Positions 32,912 to 43,373 of a DNA stretch of 64,000 bases are shown piece after piece. The notes beneath the pieces are model-generated. The model had not been told where the DNA came from, did no database searches, and saw nothing but the letters and a program-made list of their open reading frames with translations. Both the position numbers and the translations under genes were made by a program. Position 1 is the stretch's first letter, and every line of letters starts with the position of its first letter. Source of the stretch: Alentia gelatinosa (lineage: Eukaryota > Annelida > Polychaeta > Phyllodocida > Polynoidae); NCBI GenBank assembly GCA_950022655.1, contig OX465587.1, positions 32,057,716 through 32,121,715 on the forward strand. Direction: 5' to 3'.

Positions 32912-35325
32912 GGCGTTTACACTAGACGACTAAAAACGTGGCGACTGCAGATCGTCAGCCAATATAGTCTAGTCAATCTATGACATTTTTGGGCCTAGCC
33001 CACCACAAATTGCAATACAATTCTTTTCTTCACAATACATCTCAGGAAGGTCCCCAGAACACCATATCAAAAATCCGCCAAAATCCCCCTTGGGGAAAAA
33101 TGTCTAATCTGCATAAATCCAACATGCTCATTAGAATCACTCAAAATGTCTGTAGAAGTTTTTCACTGGCACTAGTCGGAGGGCCAGCTACTGAAAAAGT
33201 GGCTTTTTGTTCCATGGAAGTATAGCAGCAATTTTATTATATCAAATGAAGGCTAAGACTTTGGCCATTCCAGATATGGTAGCCATTTTTCTGTAAATGT
33301 GTCCATTTGACCTTTTATTAGAGGTCAAAGCTCAAAGGTCATCAAATTTCAGAGGGTTTTGAAATTGAGACATATTTTGTTATTTCTCCAAGACTATTAA
33401 GTTGATTTCTTAGATATTTGGAAAATATATTGAGACACCAAAGAGTCATCACCTTTTGTCACCATCTTGATTTTCATTAAGGTCAAGGTCACCAAATGGA
33501 ATGTTTCCACCCAGAATTTCACCCAATTTCCTATAAGGACTTACAGTAGTTTCTATAACTTGTTCTGATTTGCCTGTATTTCAACTTAAATGATATATTT
33601 AGATACCTGACACCATATCCTAGTAGAGCCAAAAGATAGAATTCCCATCATGTATCATGTCATAAAGCTTTGAATTATCTTCTGCTAAAAGCATACACTG
33701 ACATCAGTACCCACCCTTGAAAATTTTGTTGAATGTTTGAGTACACTAGACAATAGTGTCTTATTCTACTGGTTTGGTCAGTTCGGAGATTAATGAATTC
33801 ATATTTATTCACTTAAGGACCATAATCTACAACATGATATTCAGGGATATTTATGATTGCATCATTTCTATCGAGAAATAATTACAACCACATATAAAAC
33901 GTTAGAATTTCGTCGGATCCGCTTGGAGTTGCTCCCGTACATAGAAACATAATGAACCAGTCATAGGCGTGGAGAATGAAGGGCTACGAGAGTGAGATTC
34001 TCATGCAGTACTTAACTGAATCCTGCTATTCTTTTTTGTGTTTGTCTACACAGATGTACTTCTATCTTTAGGATTTGCTTCTAGCCATACTGAAAACATG
34101 ATTTAGAACTGTAGTTTTCCAATCTCCTTTCCTAGAGAGACTGCAATGATATCACAACATTTAGCTGGTAGTCGGCAAAATCTGTGCCACAAAGTCGCAA
34201 CAAAGTCGCTAGTATGAATTAAAAAAATGAAACTTGCAGAGAATGTACTTATAAAACCATATTGAACACTCTGCAACATTAGTCCAAGAAAATAGTAGAA
34301 TTGAGGGTGATATGTGATATCTCACCCTGACCAATGTGGCTCTGTCACAGAACGCTGCCTGTAAAGGGTTAAGGATTGATGCCTCAAGGCCTAATTTGCT
34401 CTGGGCTGGTTGATACCTCAAGGCATCATTCACCCTTAAAGGGTTAATATGACTATGCTAATTATGACTGCACCTCAATGAAAAGTGATTATAGAAGTGT
34501 AGAGGGCTACACATGCTGGTTATATTTAATGAGCTAAAATGAATATCAAGTACAGTTGATGTATTTATAAATACAAGATGGCTGATAGGTCATGATATTT
34601 TAGCTAAACCATAATGTAATAAGCTGAAGCAATGGCAATGTTTGAAATTAAAATCATCCCCTGTAAAACTGTTTGAAGGGAGGTATTGATGCATTGCCAA
34701 AATCACATTTCTTTATTACAGTGCTCCTCACCAATTAAGATTTTCAGTTGAAGATTCGCATATGATCACAGATACAAGGATACTTTTAAAAGCCAATTTT
34801 TGAATATTGATTGAAAATGCAATGTGATAGCCTGCACTATATATCAAGAAATAAACATTGAAACTATAATACATCGGGAACAGCCTATTAGAAAATAGTT
34901 AATAACTAGGTATGCAATTTTCATAATTTGATGAGCAGTTAAATCATGTAAATACTTATTCTATGAGACTGTGCACCTGACAATAAATAGTTAATCTTTT
35001 TAAATTACTTGAAAATACCATCTAGAAGTTGTTTTAGGTCTTTTTGGTCACAGCTGTAGGTGTTTTGAAGGGCATATTTGATTTTTGCAAATTAAGCATA
35101 TTTCCCCAAGGGGGATTTTGGCGGATTTTTAGTATGTTGATTGGGGGACCTGTCTGAAATGCATTGTGAAGAAAAAAATTGTATTGCAATTTGTGGTGGG
35201 TCAAACCCTAAATTGACTAGACTAATAGTCGTCAGGTGGTGGCAATGTCCACTGCAAAAGTCGTCGACCTCAGAATCTACACAAGCGTTTACACTGACGA
35301 CTTTCAGTAGAAACGAACATTGGCA
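32909..35325. mobile_element. DNA element with long inverted ends, 2.4 kb
   Basis: The left end CCCGGCGTTTACACTAGACG and the following about 200 bases are matched in reverse complement at about 35095-35310: ACCCACCACAAATTGCAATA, TTCTTCACAATRCAT, and CCGCCAAAATCCCCCTTGGG are all present on both sides. The right terminal bases are altered (CGTTTACACTGACGAC). The interior 33230-35090 is AT-rich with no transposase frame that I recognise, so it is probably non-autonomous or badly decayed. Confidence 0.7.
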
Positions 35326-35389
35326 ATTAATTGAGTTCTAAAATGTGGGTGTACCTGTGTATATTGCCATTCATCAGGGGTGTACCTGG

Positions 35390-36430
35390 GGGGAGGGCAT
35401 AGGGGTACCTGCCCCCCCTCGAAATTTTCCCCTGTAGTTTTTTTGTGTGTATACATGGGCATACACTGTAAAAAAAAACCACCATAATCATGCCTCATTC
35501 TACAGAGAAGCAACAGAAAAAAATTTGCCTGATCTCCCCCCCTCAAAACTCCCTCTCCCCGAGGAAATATTTAACACTTTTGTTTAAATCCCCCCATGGA
35601 AAAATTTACCCCCCCCCCCTCCGAGTTACCAAAATAAGTCTCCTGCCCCCATAAATGCAGAGGCACCCGAATAGAATTGCACCCTCTCCCTATTTTGTAA
35701 CACCACCACCCCCCCCCCTCCAGAAAGGATATGAAACAAAGTTAGCACAAACCTATGAGTTGAAAAATAAGCCCTACATAAAACAACAAAGGTGAAATGA
35801 GCAAAACCTCCAAGTCCACTCCCCCAGGAAATATATGAAAAAATATCACACTCCCATAATTTAAAAGAAAAGCCCCCCATAGAAAAATAGATATGAAGTA
35901 AGCCCCCCTCCCCCCAATTGAGTTACCAATATCAATCTCCACAAAAAGAACCTGCCCCAACAAAGGAGCACCTGGAATATTTGCCCCCCCCCCCCCGAAA
36001 ATACTTTCTTCAAAAATACCCATTTCTTTTTAAATTCCCACATGGAAAATTTTAGGTAAAATTAGCCCCCCATCTCCCCGAGTTACAAAAATAAGTCCTC
36101 TACCCCCATGAATATACAACAATTCCCTCCCCCCCCCGCCACACACACACACACAAAGAGGCACCTGAATAAAATTGCACCCTCCCCCCTCCTTTTTACC
36201 CCCTCCCCCGAAAATATATCCTAAAAGATAAGCACCATCTGAGGATTTAACACGCCCCCCCCCCTGCAGAAATGAAGATAAAATAAGCATTCCCCCCAGT
36301 TTCAAATATAAATCCTTTCCCAAATGATACAAAAAATCACTCCCTGGCCCAACACAAAAGCACCTGCACAAATGTACCTATCCCCCCCCCCCCACACCTA
36401 GCCCCCCTTCAACCCCCCCCCCCCCACACA
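35390..36430. repeat. C-rich low-complexity block with repeated skeleton
   Basis: Many runs of 7-14 C are separated by A-rich spacers. The spacers repeat a skeleton: GAGTTACCAAAATAAGTC at 35623, with variants near 35922 and 36080; and AGGCACCTGAATAAAATTGC near 35663, 35966, 36160 and 36358. The minus-strand Gly- and Phe-rich frames here are a by-product of the base composition. It is best seen as an expanded, diverged tandem repeat. Confidence 0.75.
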
Positions 36431-36484
36431 CACGTTTTGTGTCCAAAGTGCAGTGGGTCAATCCCTCTGTTTTCATAGAATCGC

Positions 36485-36706
36485 CGCCCGTCTTGACAAC
36501 TAATTCAAGGTGGCTTGAAATAGTCGCCGGCGTCAAAGCGTGTTCAATAGTCGTGAAGTGGTGCTATATTGCGTAATCAGATGTAACCAGACGATCTGCA
36601 GTCGCCACGCTCTTGGCGTTTACATTAGACGATTTCTATCATTTTACTGCTGACAGTCGTCAGGTTCAAGAATCGCCGCCTATAATCGTCTAGTGTAAAC
36701 GCCGGG
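36485..36706. mobile_element. CCCGGCG-ended short element
   Basis: It ends ATCGTCTAGTGTAAACGCCG followed by GG at about 36706; internal CCAGACGATCTGCAGTCGCC and GGCGTTTACATTAGACGAT are family blocks. It is short and non-coding. The left end is less clear. Confidence 0.6.
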
Positions 36707-36854
36707 TATGACTACTACCTTTAACCTGGAAAATTTAACCACTGTGAAAAAAGGTTTTGGCAAGAAGAATTGGATATGTATAGACTATCGTGAAACATTC
36801 ATGTCAGGAAATGTTGGTGTCATTTAGTTGAGTTCTGCACATCGTTTATTCAAG

Positions 36855-37500
36855 AATCTCTGGGGATTTTGTTTTATAGGACTGGCCTAGGTACAAGATC
36901 CGGGCAGGGTCTGACGATTTATTGAATCTGCTTCAGGGTTAAATAATTGAGATCATGAACATATTCATTAGCTAATACGATCGTGATGCCTGGAGAGGAG
37001 GGTACGTGACAGTAGGAGAGGTGGCCACGTCAGCATTTCTATTCATATACGTGGACTAGTGCCCAGCTTGCTCCCAGCGCCCCACCTTCCCTCCAGGAGG
37101 AAGTTGTTTATAAATATCTACCAGGTCCAAAGCCATGGAGAGGGTGAAATAGGTTCTAAATTTAGGGGAGGAGTAAATATGGGCCAGTGGCGGCCATCTT
37201 GTTTAGGGGTGTCTGTAGAATTCTCCTATATATATATATTATTAATTAATAATGCTGATTTTCCATATGCAAAAAGGCCTAAAACCAGTAGTAACGACTG
37301 CAGATCTTTACACTGTGTTAATAGGGCTCAGTAGTGACACCCAGTGGCATGTAGATGACCTATTTACTGCACCGTTGACTTTTCTATTCTGCCCTACTGT
37401 GTGGGGATCACTGGTAAGCCAGGCACTCACTGATCAACTGGCATATCCTGAATATCAACATGAACAAATGAAGGTCTGAATGTCTATTAGTGCAAGGTAA
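36855..37500 (+). repeat. Direct duplication, copy 1 of a 0.63-kb segment
   Basis: From GGTACAAGATCCGGGCAGGG to about TAGTGCAAGGTAATATGCA this matches 38378-39002 with few differences. Internal CAGTAGTGACACCCAGTGGC is also found at 37595 and 52208, so it contains a dispersed repeat. Frames across it (37059-37334, 37252-37479) have no recognisable motif. Confidence 0.85.
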
Positions 37501-38377
37501 TATGCAATTAGTTTTAATGATATATGTAAGATTTCTTTTATAGTTTTTTTTTAAAGATATACCTTGAGAAACATGAATCCTGTGTTAATAGAGCTAAGCA
37601 GTGACACCAGTTGCATGTAGATGACCTATTCACTGCACCATTCACTTTTCTTTTCTGCCCTTCTGTGTGGGGATCACTGGTAATCTCTGGGGATTTTGTT
37701 TTATAGGACTGGCTTCAACAAAGACGATAGCTGCTACTAACAAAAAACATATGGCCAACAACACAGACATCCATCATCATCATACCTGTCAGTACGCATG
37801 AGCTGCCAACTGTGTCGGTATACTTATTCCCACCATTATATTATGATGTGAATTCTACCGTCCAGTAGATATGAGATGTGCTATTTGGCACAGAGTAATT
37901 TTGTTATAATTTGTTTTGTTATAAAATCTAGTGTTGGCCATATACCAAAAACCTGTACTGACCTACTGACATAGCAGTGTCAGCTATCTATGATATCATT
38001 AGGCAGTATTTGATGTAATAATAGTATAGCCAATTGCTCTCTCCTAGGGGTTCCCCTTCATGGATGTCGCCCATACTTCCCATTAGGATATTTTCATTTC
38101 TTAGTAATACATGAGGAAAGACATGATTCATCATTTCTACTTGACCAAGTGAATTGTACATGACACTGTACAGAGTACTATGCTATTATAATGATATTGG
38201 ATCACTGCTTTCCCCTAACTACTTAGTTTTAATGATAAATGTAATACCTTGAGAAACATGTTTGATAAATAGATCCTGTTGTAAAGGTTCCAGTCCTCTA
38301 CCCGCTATGATGAAACATAGTTATCAGGTCCCAGCGGTCGATATACGTTAGTAAGATTAACTCAACGCATAGGTGTT
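37501..38377. other. Spacer of the duplication with a partial extra copy
   Basis: 37575-37690 is a partial third copy of the duplicated segment. 37680-37830 matches 53448-53590 and begins with a TTTTGTTTTATAG block that resembles a splice acceptor. The rest is AT-rich and unassigned. Confidence 0.55.
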
Positions 38378-39002
38378 ATAGGTACAAGATCCAGGCAGGG
38401 TCTTACAATTTATTGAATCTGCTTCGGGGTTATATAAATGAGATCATAAACATATTCATTAGCTAATACGATCATGGCGCCTGGAGAGGAGGGTACGTGG
38501 CAGTAGGAAAAGCGGCCACGTCAGCATTTCTATTCATATACGTGGACTAATGCTAGGCTTGCTCCCAGCGCCCCACCTTCCCTCCAGCAGGAAGTTGTTT
38601 AGTAATATCTACCGGGTCCAAAGCCGCAGAGGGGGTGAATACGTTCTAAATTTAGGGGAGGAGTAAATACCGGCCAGTGGCGGCCATCTTGTTTAGGGGC
38701 GTCTTTAGAATTCTCCTATATATATATATATATCATTAATTAATAATGCTGATTTTCCATACGCAAAAAGGCCTAAAACCAATAGTAACGACTGCAGATC
38801 TTTACACTGTCTTAATAGAGCTCAGTAGTGACACCTAGTGGCATGTAGATGACCTATTCACTGCACCGTTGACTTTTCTATTCTGCCCATCTGTGTGGGG
38901 ATCACTGGTAAGCCATGCACTCACTGATCAACTGGCATATCCTGAATATCAACATGAACAAATGAGGGTCTGAATGTCCATTAGTGCAAGGTAATATGCA
39001 CC
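38378..39002 (+). repeat. Direct duplication, copy 2 of a 0.63-kb segment
   Basis: See 36855-37500. It differs by point changes and by the length of the (TA)n run near 38720. Confidence 0.85.
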
Positions 39003-39479
39003 AAGTGCTCTTTTAGCAGGATTGTTCTATATAGTTAGAGTAATGGCTGTCACCGTCACTCCTCAGTTAAGCCGTTCTTCTGTAAATGAAACTATTTATT
39101 TAATATACGATCTATAAGAAACCAAAAATGAACTCATTGGCTCATAGTGCTGTTTTATCTTCTCGCTGCTATGAGAGAGGACTAATCTTTCATTCAAATA
39201 TCCACAGTCTACCTAATAGAAATATTTTAATTTATCATGCATTACGAAGTTCCAATATAATAGAGACATAAAATAAAATAAAATCTTGTAGATATAGCGG
39301 GTTTTATTTTCTTCTAAAAGAACCGACCATGGGGAAGAGGAGGAGGGGTAGGAATTTAAGTTGCAAATATCTGGGCCCCATATGTCAAGGTACAAAAAAA
39401 TGACTATAATAATATACTGATCACCGGGTTAAAATATCTATAGCAATTTAGACATTGGTATTGGTAGAAATTGATTGTT
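39003..39479. other. No recognised feature
   Basis: AT-rich sequence; nothing is assigned. Confidence 0.4.
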
Positions 39480-39842
39480 ATGGTTTAAATCATATTTAGC
39501 AGGTAGAAGATGTTTCACAAAATACAGTAATGTCTCATCAGAATATGAGGACTTATCATAGGGGTTCCACAAGGATCCATTTTTTGTCCCCTGCTGTTCT
39601 TGGTTTATGTGAATGATTTATTCAAGGATGAAAAAGATGTAAAATATATCATGTGTGCCGATGATTTGGTAGTAGTAAGTAGTGGGACAAATATACAGGT
39701 AGCAGAATGTAAGATGCAACGTATAATAGGAATCCTGGAAAATTGGTATGTATCAAACAGTAAATGCGCAAAAAACAAGGATGGTCTAACATGGTCGTAC
39801 ACGCTCAGTAAACAAAATTCAAACGGTTACTCTCTACTTTAG
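39480..39842 (+). pseudogene. Non-LTR reverse transcriptase fragment
   Basis: An upstream frame reads GRRCFTKYSNVSSEYEDL (about 39500-39555), and after a one-base shift and a stop the next frame reads GVPQGSIFCPLLFLVYVNDL, then CADDLVVV (39600-39842), the catalytic box with Cys in place of Phe/Tyr. This is the PQGS-to-YADD part of a LINE polymerase. It is not closely related to the 18.2-kb element (different spacing and residues). It ends at a stop at 39840. Confidence 0.75.
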
Positions 39843-40242
39843 CAAAGAACCATTAACTGAGGTGACTGAAAGGAACTACCTAGTTGCAGTAGTGTAAATA
39901 CGTACTGCTTTTAGGGGTACAGTTATCGTACACAGAATGCACTGTACGCCGTGAATCGTTGTACTGGTTACTTTGGATACCAACAGATTGCACGCTTTGA
40001 GTGACAAATTGCACGCTTTGAAACTTACCTGCACGCTTTGAGCTACAGATTGCACGCTTTGAAGAAATAACACATTTTGATTGGACGAGAGTCCCGACGA
40101 CAGAATTCTAGGTGCAAGATTAAAAAATGGCGGATCGCTTCACTTTGCGAGTTCTGTAGCGTAGTACAAGTAAAAAGTGACTTCGCCGTTGAATTATGGT
40201 CAGTTTTAGCGAGTTAAGACCGAATTAATAATAATAATATAT
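39843..40242. repeat. Short tandem GCACGCTTTGA repeat in unassigned DNA
   Basis: GCACGCTTTGA occurs four times at about 39990, 40011, 40031 and 40053, a period of 20-22 bases. The remaining sequence is unassigned. Confidence 0.7.
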
Positions 40243-40407
40243 AATAATATGAAACCATATTGATGGTGCCAATACGAGGTAGATTTACTCGTTGTTTTGG
40301 AGAAATTCGTTCTGAATGAGCCGGTACGGCGAGTTCAGAACGAATTTTTCCAAAACAACTCATAAATCTACCCCGTATTGGCACCATAACTATGGTTTCA
40401 CATATTA
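40243..40407. mobile_element. Long fold-back element
   Basis: TAATATGAAACCATAT at the left pairs with ATGGTTTCACATATTA at the right; the stem continues with GGTGCCAATACGAGGTAGAT and CGTTCTGAA to an apex near 40325. The stem covers about 75 base pairs with few mismatches. It is non-coding. Confidence 0.85.
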
Positions 40408-40660
40408 CCCTTATTTCTGTAAAGACATGCAATTCTGCAAACATTCATTTCAAATGCTATACAATATCACCACCACGTGTAATATATTAACAGTTATGCA
40501 CAGTTGATCTGTTTTGATTTTGCGTGGAAGAACGACTATAACTTTTTTTCTTCTTTTTTTTATTCAATAAACATAAAGACAAAAGCAATCGCCTGTTGGC
40601 GTTCTTCCTTACAATCGTCAGGAGACAATACAAAACATACATTTAACGTACACAGGACAT

Positions 40661-40753
40661 AAAGACGTGGGCATGAAGAGAGAAGATGAGGCAGTATTGG
40701 CGCAGTAATACGTTTATATAACAGTGTAAACAAGTAAATAATACAGAACCGAC
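40661..40753 (-). repeat. Ngaro repeat B2 (right end)
   Basis: The second copy of B1; it defines the right end of the element on the minus strand. Confidence 0.85.
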
Positions 40754-40778
40754 CAACAGGAGGTAATGAGAAGAAAAA

Positions 40779-40915
40779 AAATTTCCGTGTTGTAGAAGTG
40801 ACGGTTGGTAGTCAAGTGACGCGGTGGTGCCGCTGCGCTAGCCGCGATGCCAATCGCGCATGCGCCAGTCTTTACCTGGATAACTTCCTGTCCCAAGTTC
40901 CAAGTTATCCCGCCC
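40779..40915 (-). repeat. Ngaro repeat A2
   Basis: The internal copy of A1, located immediately next to B1 without a gap. Confidence 0.9.
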
Positions 40916-41008
40916 AAAGACGTGGGCATGAAGAGAGAAGATGAGGCAGTATTGGCGGAGTAATACGTTTATATAACAGTGTAAACAAGTAAATAATACA
41001 GAACCGCC
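40916..41008 (-). repeat. Ngaro repeat B1
   Basis: AAAGACGTGGGCATGAAGAG through AATACAGAACCG, repeated at 40661-40753 with about one difference. Confidence 0.9.
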
Positions 41009-41026
41009 AAACCGCCAAACAACGAG

Positions 41027-42091
41027 TTAATAGAACATAGCCTCTGAAAAAAGTTTATCAGCATGAACTTTGTCATGAAGAGGCTTCGACAAATAGAGGA
41101 GGACTGCGTCGGATGACCAGTCACCTCTCAGTCTGATGTGGTCCATCGGTACTCCATGGAGGGACATTGTGGTAGCACCGCCTCTCCTGAGTGAATGCGA
41201 TGTATAAGGAGGTAGACCGAGGTTCTTTGATAAGTCCTTGAGTTTCCTCGAAAACCACGGATAAGTCACTGGGGCTGTCCTGGGGCCCAATTTATAAGAC
41301 AAAAGGTGTTGGTCCGGTTGGACTGAACCAAGTATGGATAACAATAATGATAAATAAAAATGAACACAAAAACGGGTGTCTGATAACGGGTGTCTGAGTG
41401 GAATCTCCAGAAGTCTTTCTGAAAATTGTATAGTCTTGGTCCTGGACAAATTAATTAATACACCCCATGAATGAAAGGAGACATCTCCCCATAGAATGGC
41501 TGACCCATGGTCAAAAAGATTTGCCTTCCTGAGGAGACCCCTAAAACCGATAATGAGGGATAACCAGAACAATAAATCATGTAAATTAGAAAAATCCAAG
41601 GACAGAAAAATGGTTCTTAAGTCCTGGACTGTCATTGGTGGGGCTTGGAGTGTGGTGTCACCCAAGGACCTACGGATGCCCCTTAAAGTAGAAACAATTT
41701 GAAAATTATCTTTGGAGACATGTGACAAATTATTAATCTTGTGGAGAAGCCACAAAGCCGACAAATAGTTTGGAATTGATGAGTAAGTAAAACTTTCGGC
41801 CATATATGACAAATACAAACAAACGGTATCCAGCGAGGCTGGTAGGGGGTTTTGGTTATAGGTCTGGCAGAATTTAAAATAACGGTTCCACTGAGACTGT
41901 CTGGTTTTTGCAGTGTTGGTCAACATCCATGACTGCTGGTAGTGTATGGTTTTTCTCCTCAGCTCTTCCAGGGCTGAAACAGCAAAAACCCAAAATTGGA
42001 AAAAATTCTGCCAGTTTTGGTACCTTACCCGAGTAAAGTCTAGAGAGAAAGTCAGGAATAACATTGTCATCACTTTTGATGTACTCTCCAA
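41027..42091 (-). CDS. Tyrosine recombinase of Ngaro/DIRS-type element
   Basis: A 354-codon open frame on the minus strand. Residues 1-45 overlap the RNase H frame and are probably not part of the folded enzyme. From about 55 a SAM-like core-binding domain is seen (SQWNRYFKFC, PNYLSALWLLHKI). The catalytic domain has IGFRGLLRKANL with Arg184 as the likely first catalytic Arg, then TSHSLRRGG with the His299-x-x-Arg302 box, GDW with Trp325 where His/Trp is usual, and LLYL with the likely nucleophile Tyr333. All core residues are present and there is no stop. In Ngaro/DIRS elements this enzyme joins a circular DNA intermediate into the genome without a target duplication. Here it is the only intact protein of the element. 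An earlier start cannot be excluded, because translation may depend on the overlapping upstream frame. Confidence 0.88.
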   Translation of the reverse strand: MESTSKVMTMLFLTFSLDFTRVRYQNWQNFFQFWVFAVSALEELRRKTIHYQQSWMLTNTAKTRQSQWNRYFKFCQTYNQNPLPASLDTVCLYLSYMAESFTYSSIPNYLSALWLLHKINNLSHVSKDNFQIVSTLRGIRRSLGDTTLQAPPMTVQDLRTIFLSLDFSNLHDLLFWLSLIIGFRGLLRKANLFDHGSAILWGDVSFHSWGVLINLSRTKTIQFSERLLEIPLRHPLSDTRFCVHFYLSLLLSILGSVQPDQHLLSYKLGPRTAPVTYPWFSRKLKDLSKNLGLPPYTSHSLRRGGATTMSLHGVPMDHIRLRGDWSSDAVLLYLSKPLHDKVHADKLFSEAMFY

Positions 42092-43227
42092 TGATTTGAA
42101 TATTAAAAATAAAACAAAGCCAAAAGAGCTCTCTAAGCCAACACATAGCCAACTTATTTCTGCTTCGACCAGTGTTGAGCATTGTCAATACCTGGGTGTT
42201 GTCACATTTGAAACGGACCTTGTGGTTCCTCCAGTATTCACCCCATCTGGAAACAGACACAACAACTGGCCAAAGCTCAAGTGTGTTGATGTCCAATTCC
42301 TCAAAAAATTCGGAGGGGGGGGGGGGGGGGTATACAATGATGGTCTGGAAGACCAAAGTTTGGGTCCAAACCATGATTGGCCCATGAGCCTGCAAAAAAA
42401 TCATCGGCCCATGTACCACCGAAGCCCGATAGGGAAGAGTCGGTGGAAACCGGATTTCCATGGAAGGAAAATTCATCCAGAATTTTTGCCCTACCATTAA
42501 AAATGGAGATAAATTTCTCCCACCAGGTGAGGTCATCCAACAACCAGTCTGGTATTGAAGTATAATCGTCCCAGTTCTCAAGGGAATTTGTCAGGTTGAT
42601 CACTCGACGAGTGAAAGTACGACCTCCCCTCACCACCATAGAGGCGTGGGAGAGGAGGCCCGCCAACCTTTGAAGATTTCTTTTGGTACAAGATTTTAGA
42701 GATTTGTAACTTTCAATACAGTCTCTTATTTTTTGTACCTTGCCCTCGGGTAGTCTTAACTCCATGAGGACAGAATCAATGACAATGCCTAAGTAAGTGA
42801 CACATGTGGAGGGGTAAATGATTTTTTCCAGTGATACTTGGAAGCCCAGAAATTCCAAAAGGGAATTTAGAACATGAAGTCCATGTAGACATTCTGCTTC
42901 AGAGGAAGCCACAAGTATGAAATCGTCAATATATCCATATACTTTGTTGAAACCCCAACGATTCATAGAACGAACAATAAAATTTGTAAACTGAGTAAAA
43001 ATAAAAGGTGAGCATTTGGCTCCAAAACAGAGACAGTTTTCAACTAAATAACATTCTGTTCCTTGAATGTCCCAGCGTAGACCCTGGAATTTTCGGTCTA
43101 AAGGATGGACATTAATAGATCTATAAGCAGATTTTATGTCTACCACACACATAAAGTCCCCTTCTTGAAGATTGTTAGTAACATCATCTAGGGAAATATA
43201 TGAAAAGGTGTCACAGGTGGTATCCAT
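41874..43227 (-). pseudogene. Ngaro reverse transcriptase-RNase H, truncated and frameshifted
   Basis: The 308-codon frame 43227-42301 has FMCVVDIKSAYRSINVH with the first catalytic Asp at residue 30, and GYIDDFILVAS with the catalytic pair at residues 101-102, then LGIVID and the thumb. RNase H begins at STDSSLSGFGG. The frame is broken at a run of 16 G on the plus strand (42315-42330); RNase H continues in the next frame (41874-42581) with NTLELW, KCDNTQV and IPDFLSRL, which carry the remaining acidic residues. The N-terminal fingers region is missing because repeat A1 joins at 43237. The ATG at 43227 is therefore not a genuine start. The enzyme would copy the element RNA. Confidence 0.85.
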
Positions 43228-43236
43228 TGCATTGCA

Positions 43237-43373
43237 AAATTTCCGTGTTGTAGAAGTGACAGTTGGTAGTCAAGTGACGTGGTGGTGCCACTGCGCTAGC
43301 CGCGATGTCAATCGCGCATGCGCCAGTCTTTACCTGGATAACTTCCTGTCCCAAGTTCCAAGTTATCCCGCCC
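43237..43373 (-). repeat. Ngaro repeat A1 (left end)
   Basis: 137 bases from TTTCCGTGTTGTAGAAGTGA to AAGTTATCCCGCCC as seen on the plus strand, matching A2 with only a handful of substitutions. Confidence 0.9.

Larger units (their letters stand above)
40661..43373 (-). mobile_element. Ngaro-type tyrosine-recombinase retrotransposon, internally deleted
   Basis: On the minus strand the order is repeat A1 (43373-43237), reverse transcriptase and RNase H, tyrosine recombinase, B1 (41008-40916), A2 (40915-40779), a spacer of about 25 bases, and B2 (40753-40661). The A1-ORF-B1-A2-B2 split direct repeat arrangement is the known hallmark of Ngaro elements, which integrate through a tyrosine recombinase instead of a DDE integrase. 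A1 joins the RT coding sequence directly: gag and the N-terminal part of the RT are missing, so this is a deletion derivative. A1 and A2 differ at only a few bases, suggesting fairly recent origin. Confidence 0.9.

Noticed and set aside
36030..36371. Gly-rich minus-strand frames in the C-rich block
   Set aside because: Produced by translation of G-runs; no conserved motif.
41874..41945. N-terminal 45 residues of the recombinase frame as a real domain
   Set aside because: They overlap the RNase H coding frame and show no conserved pattern.
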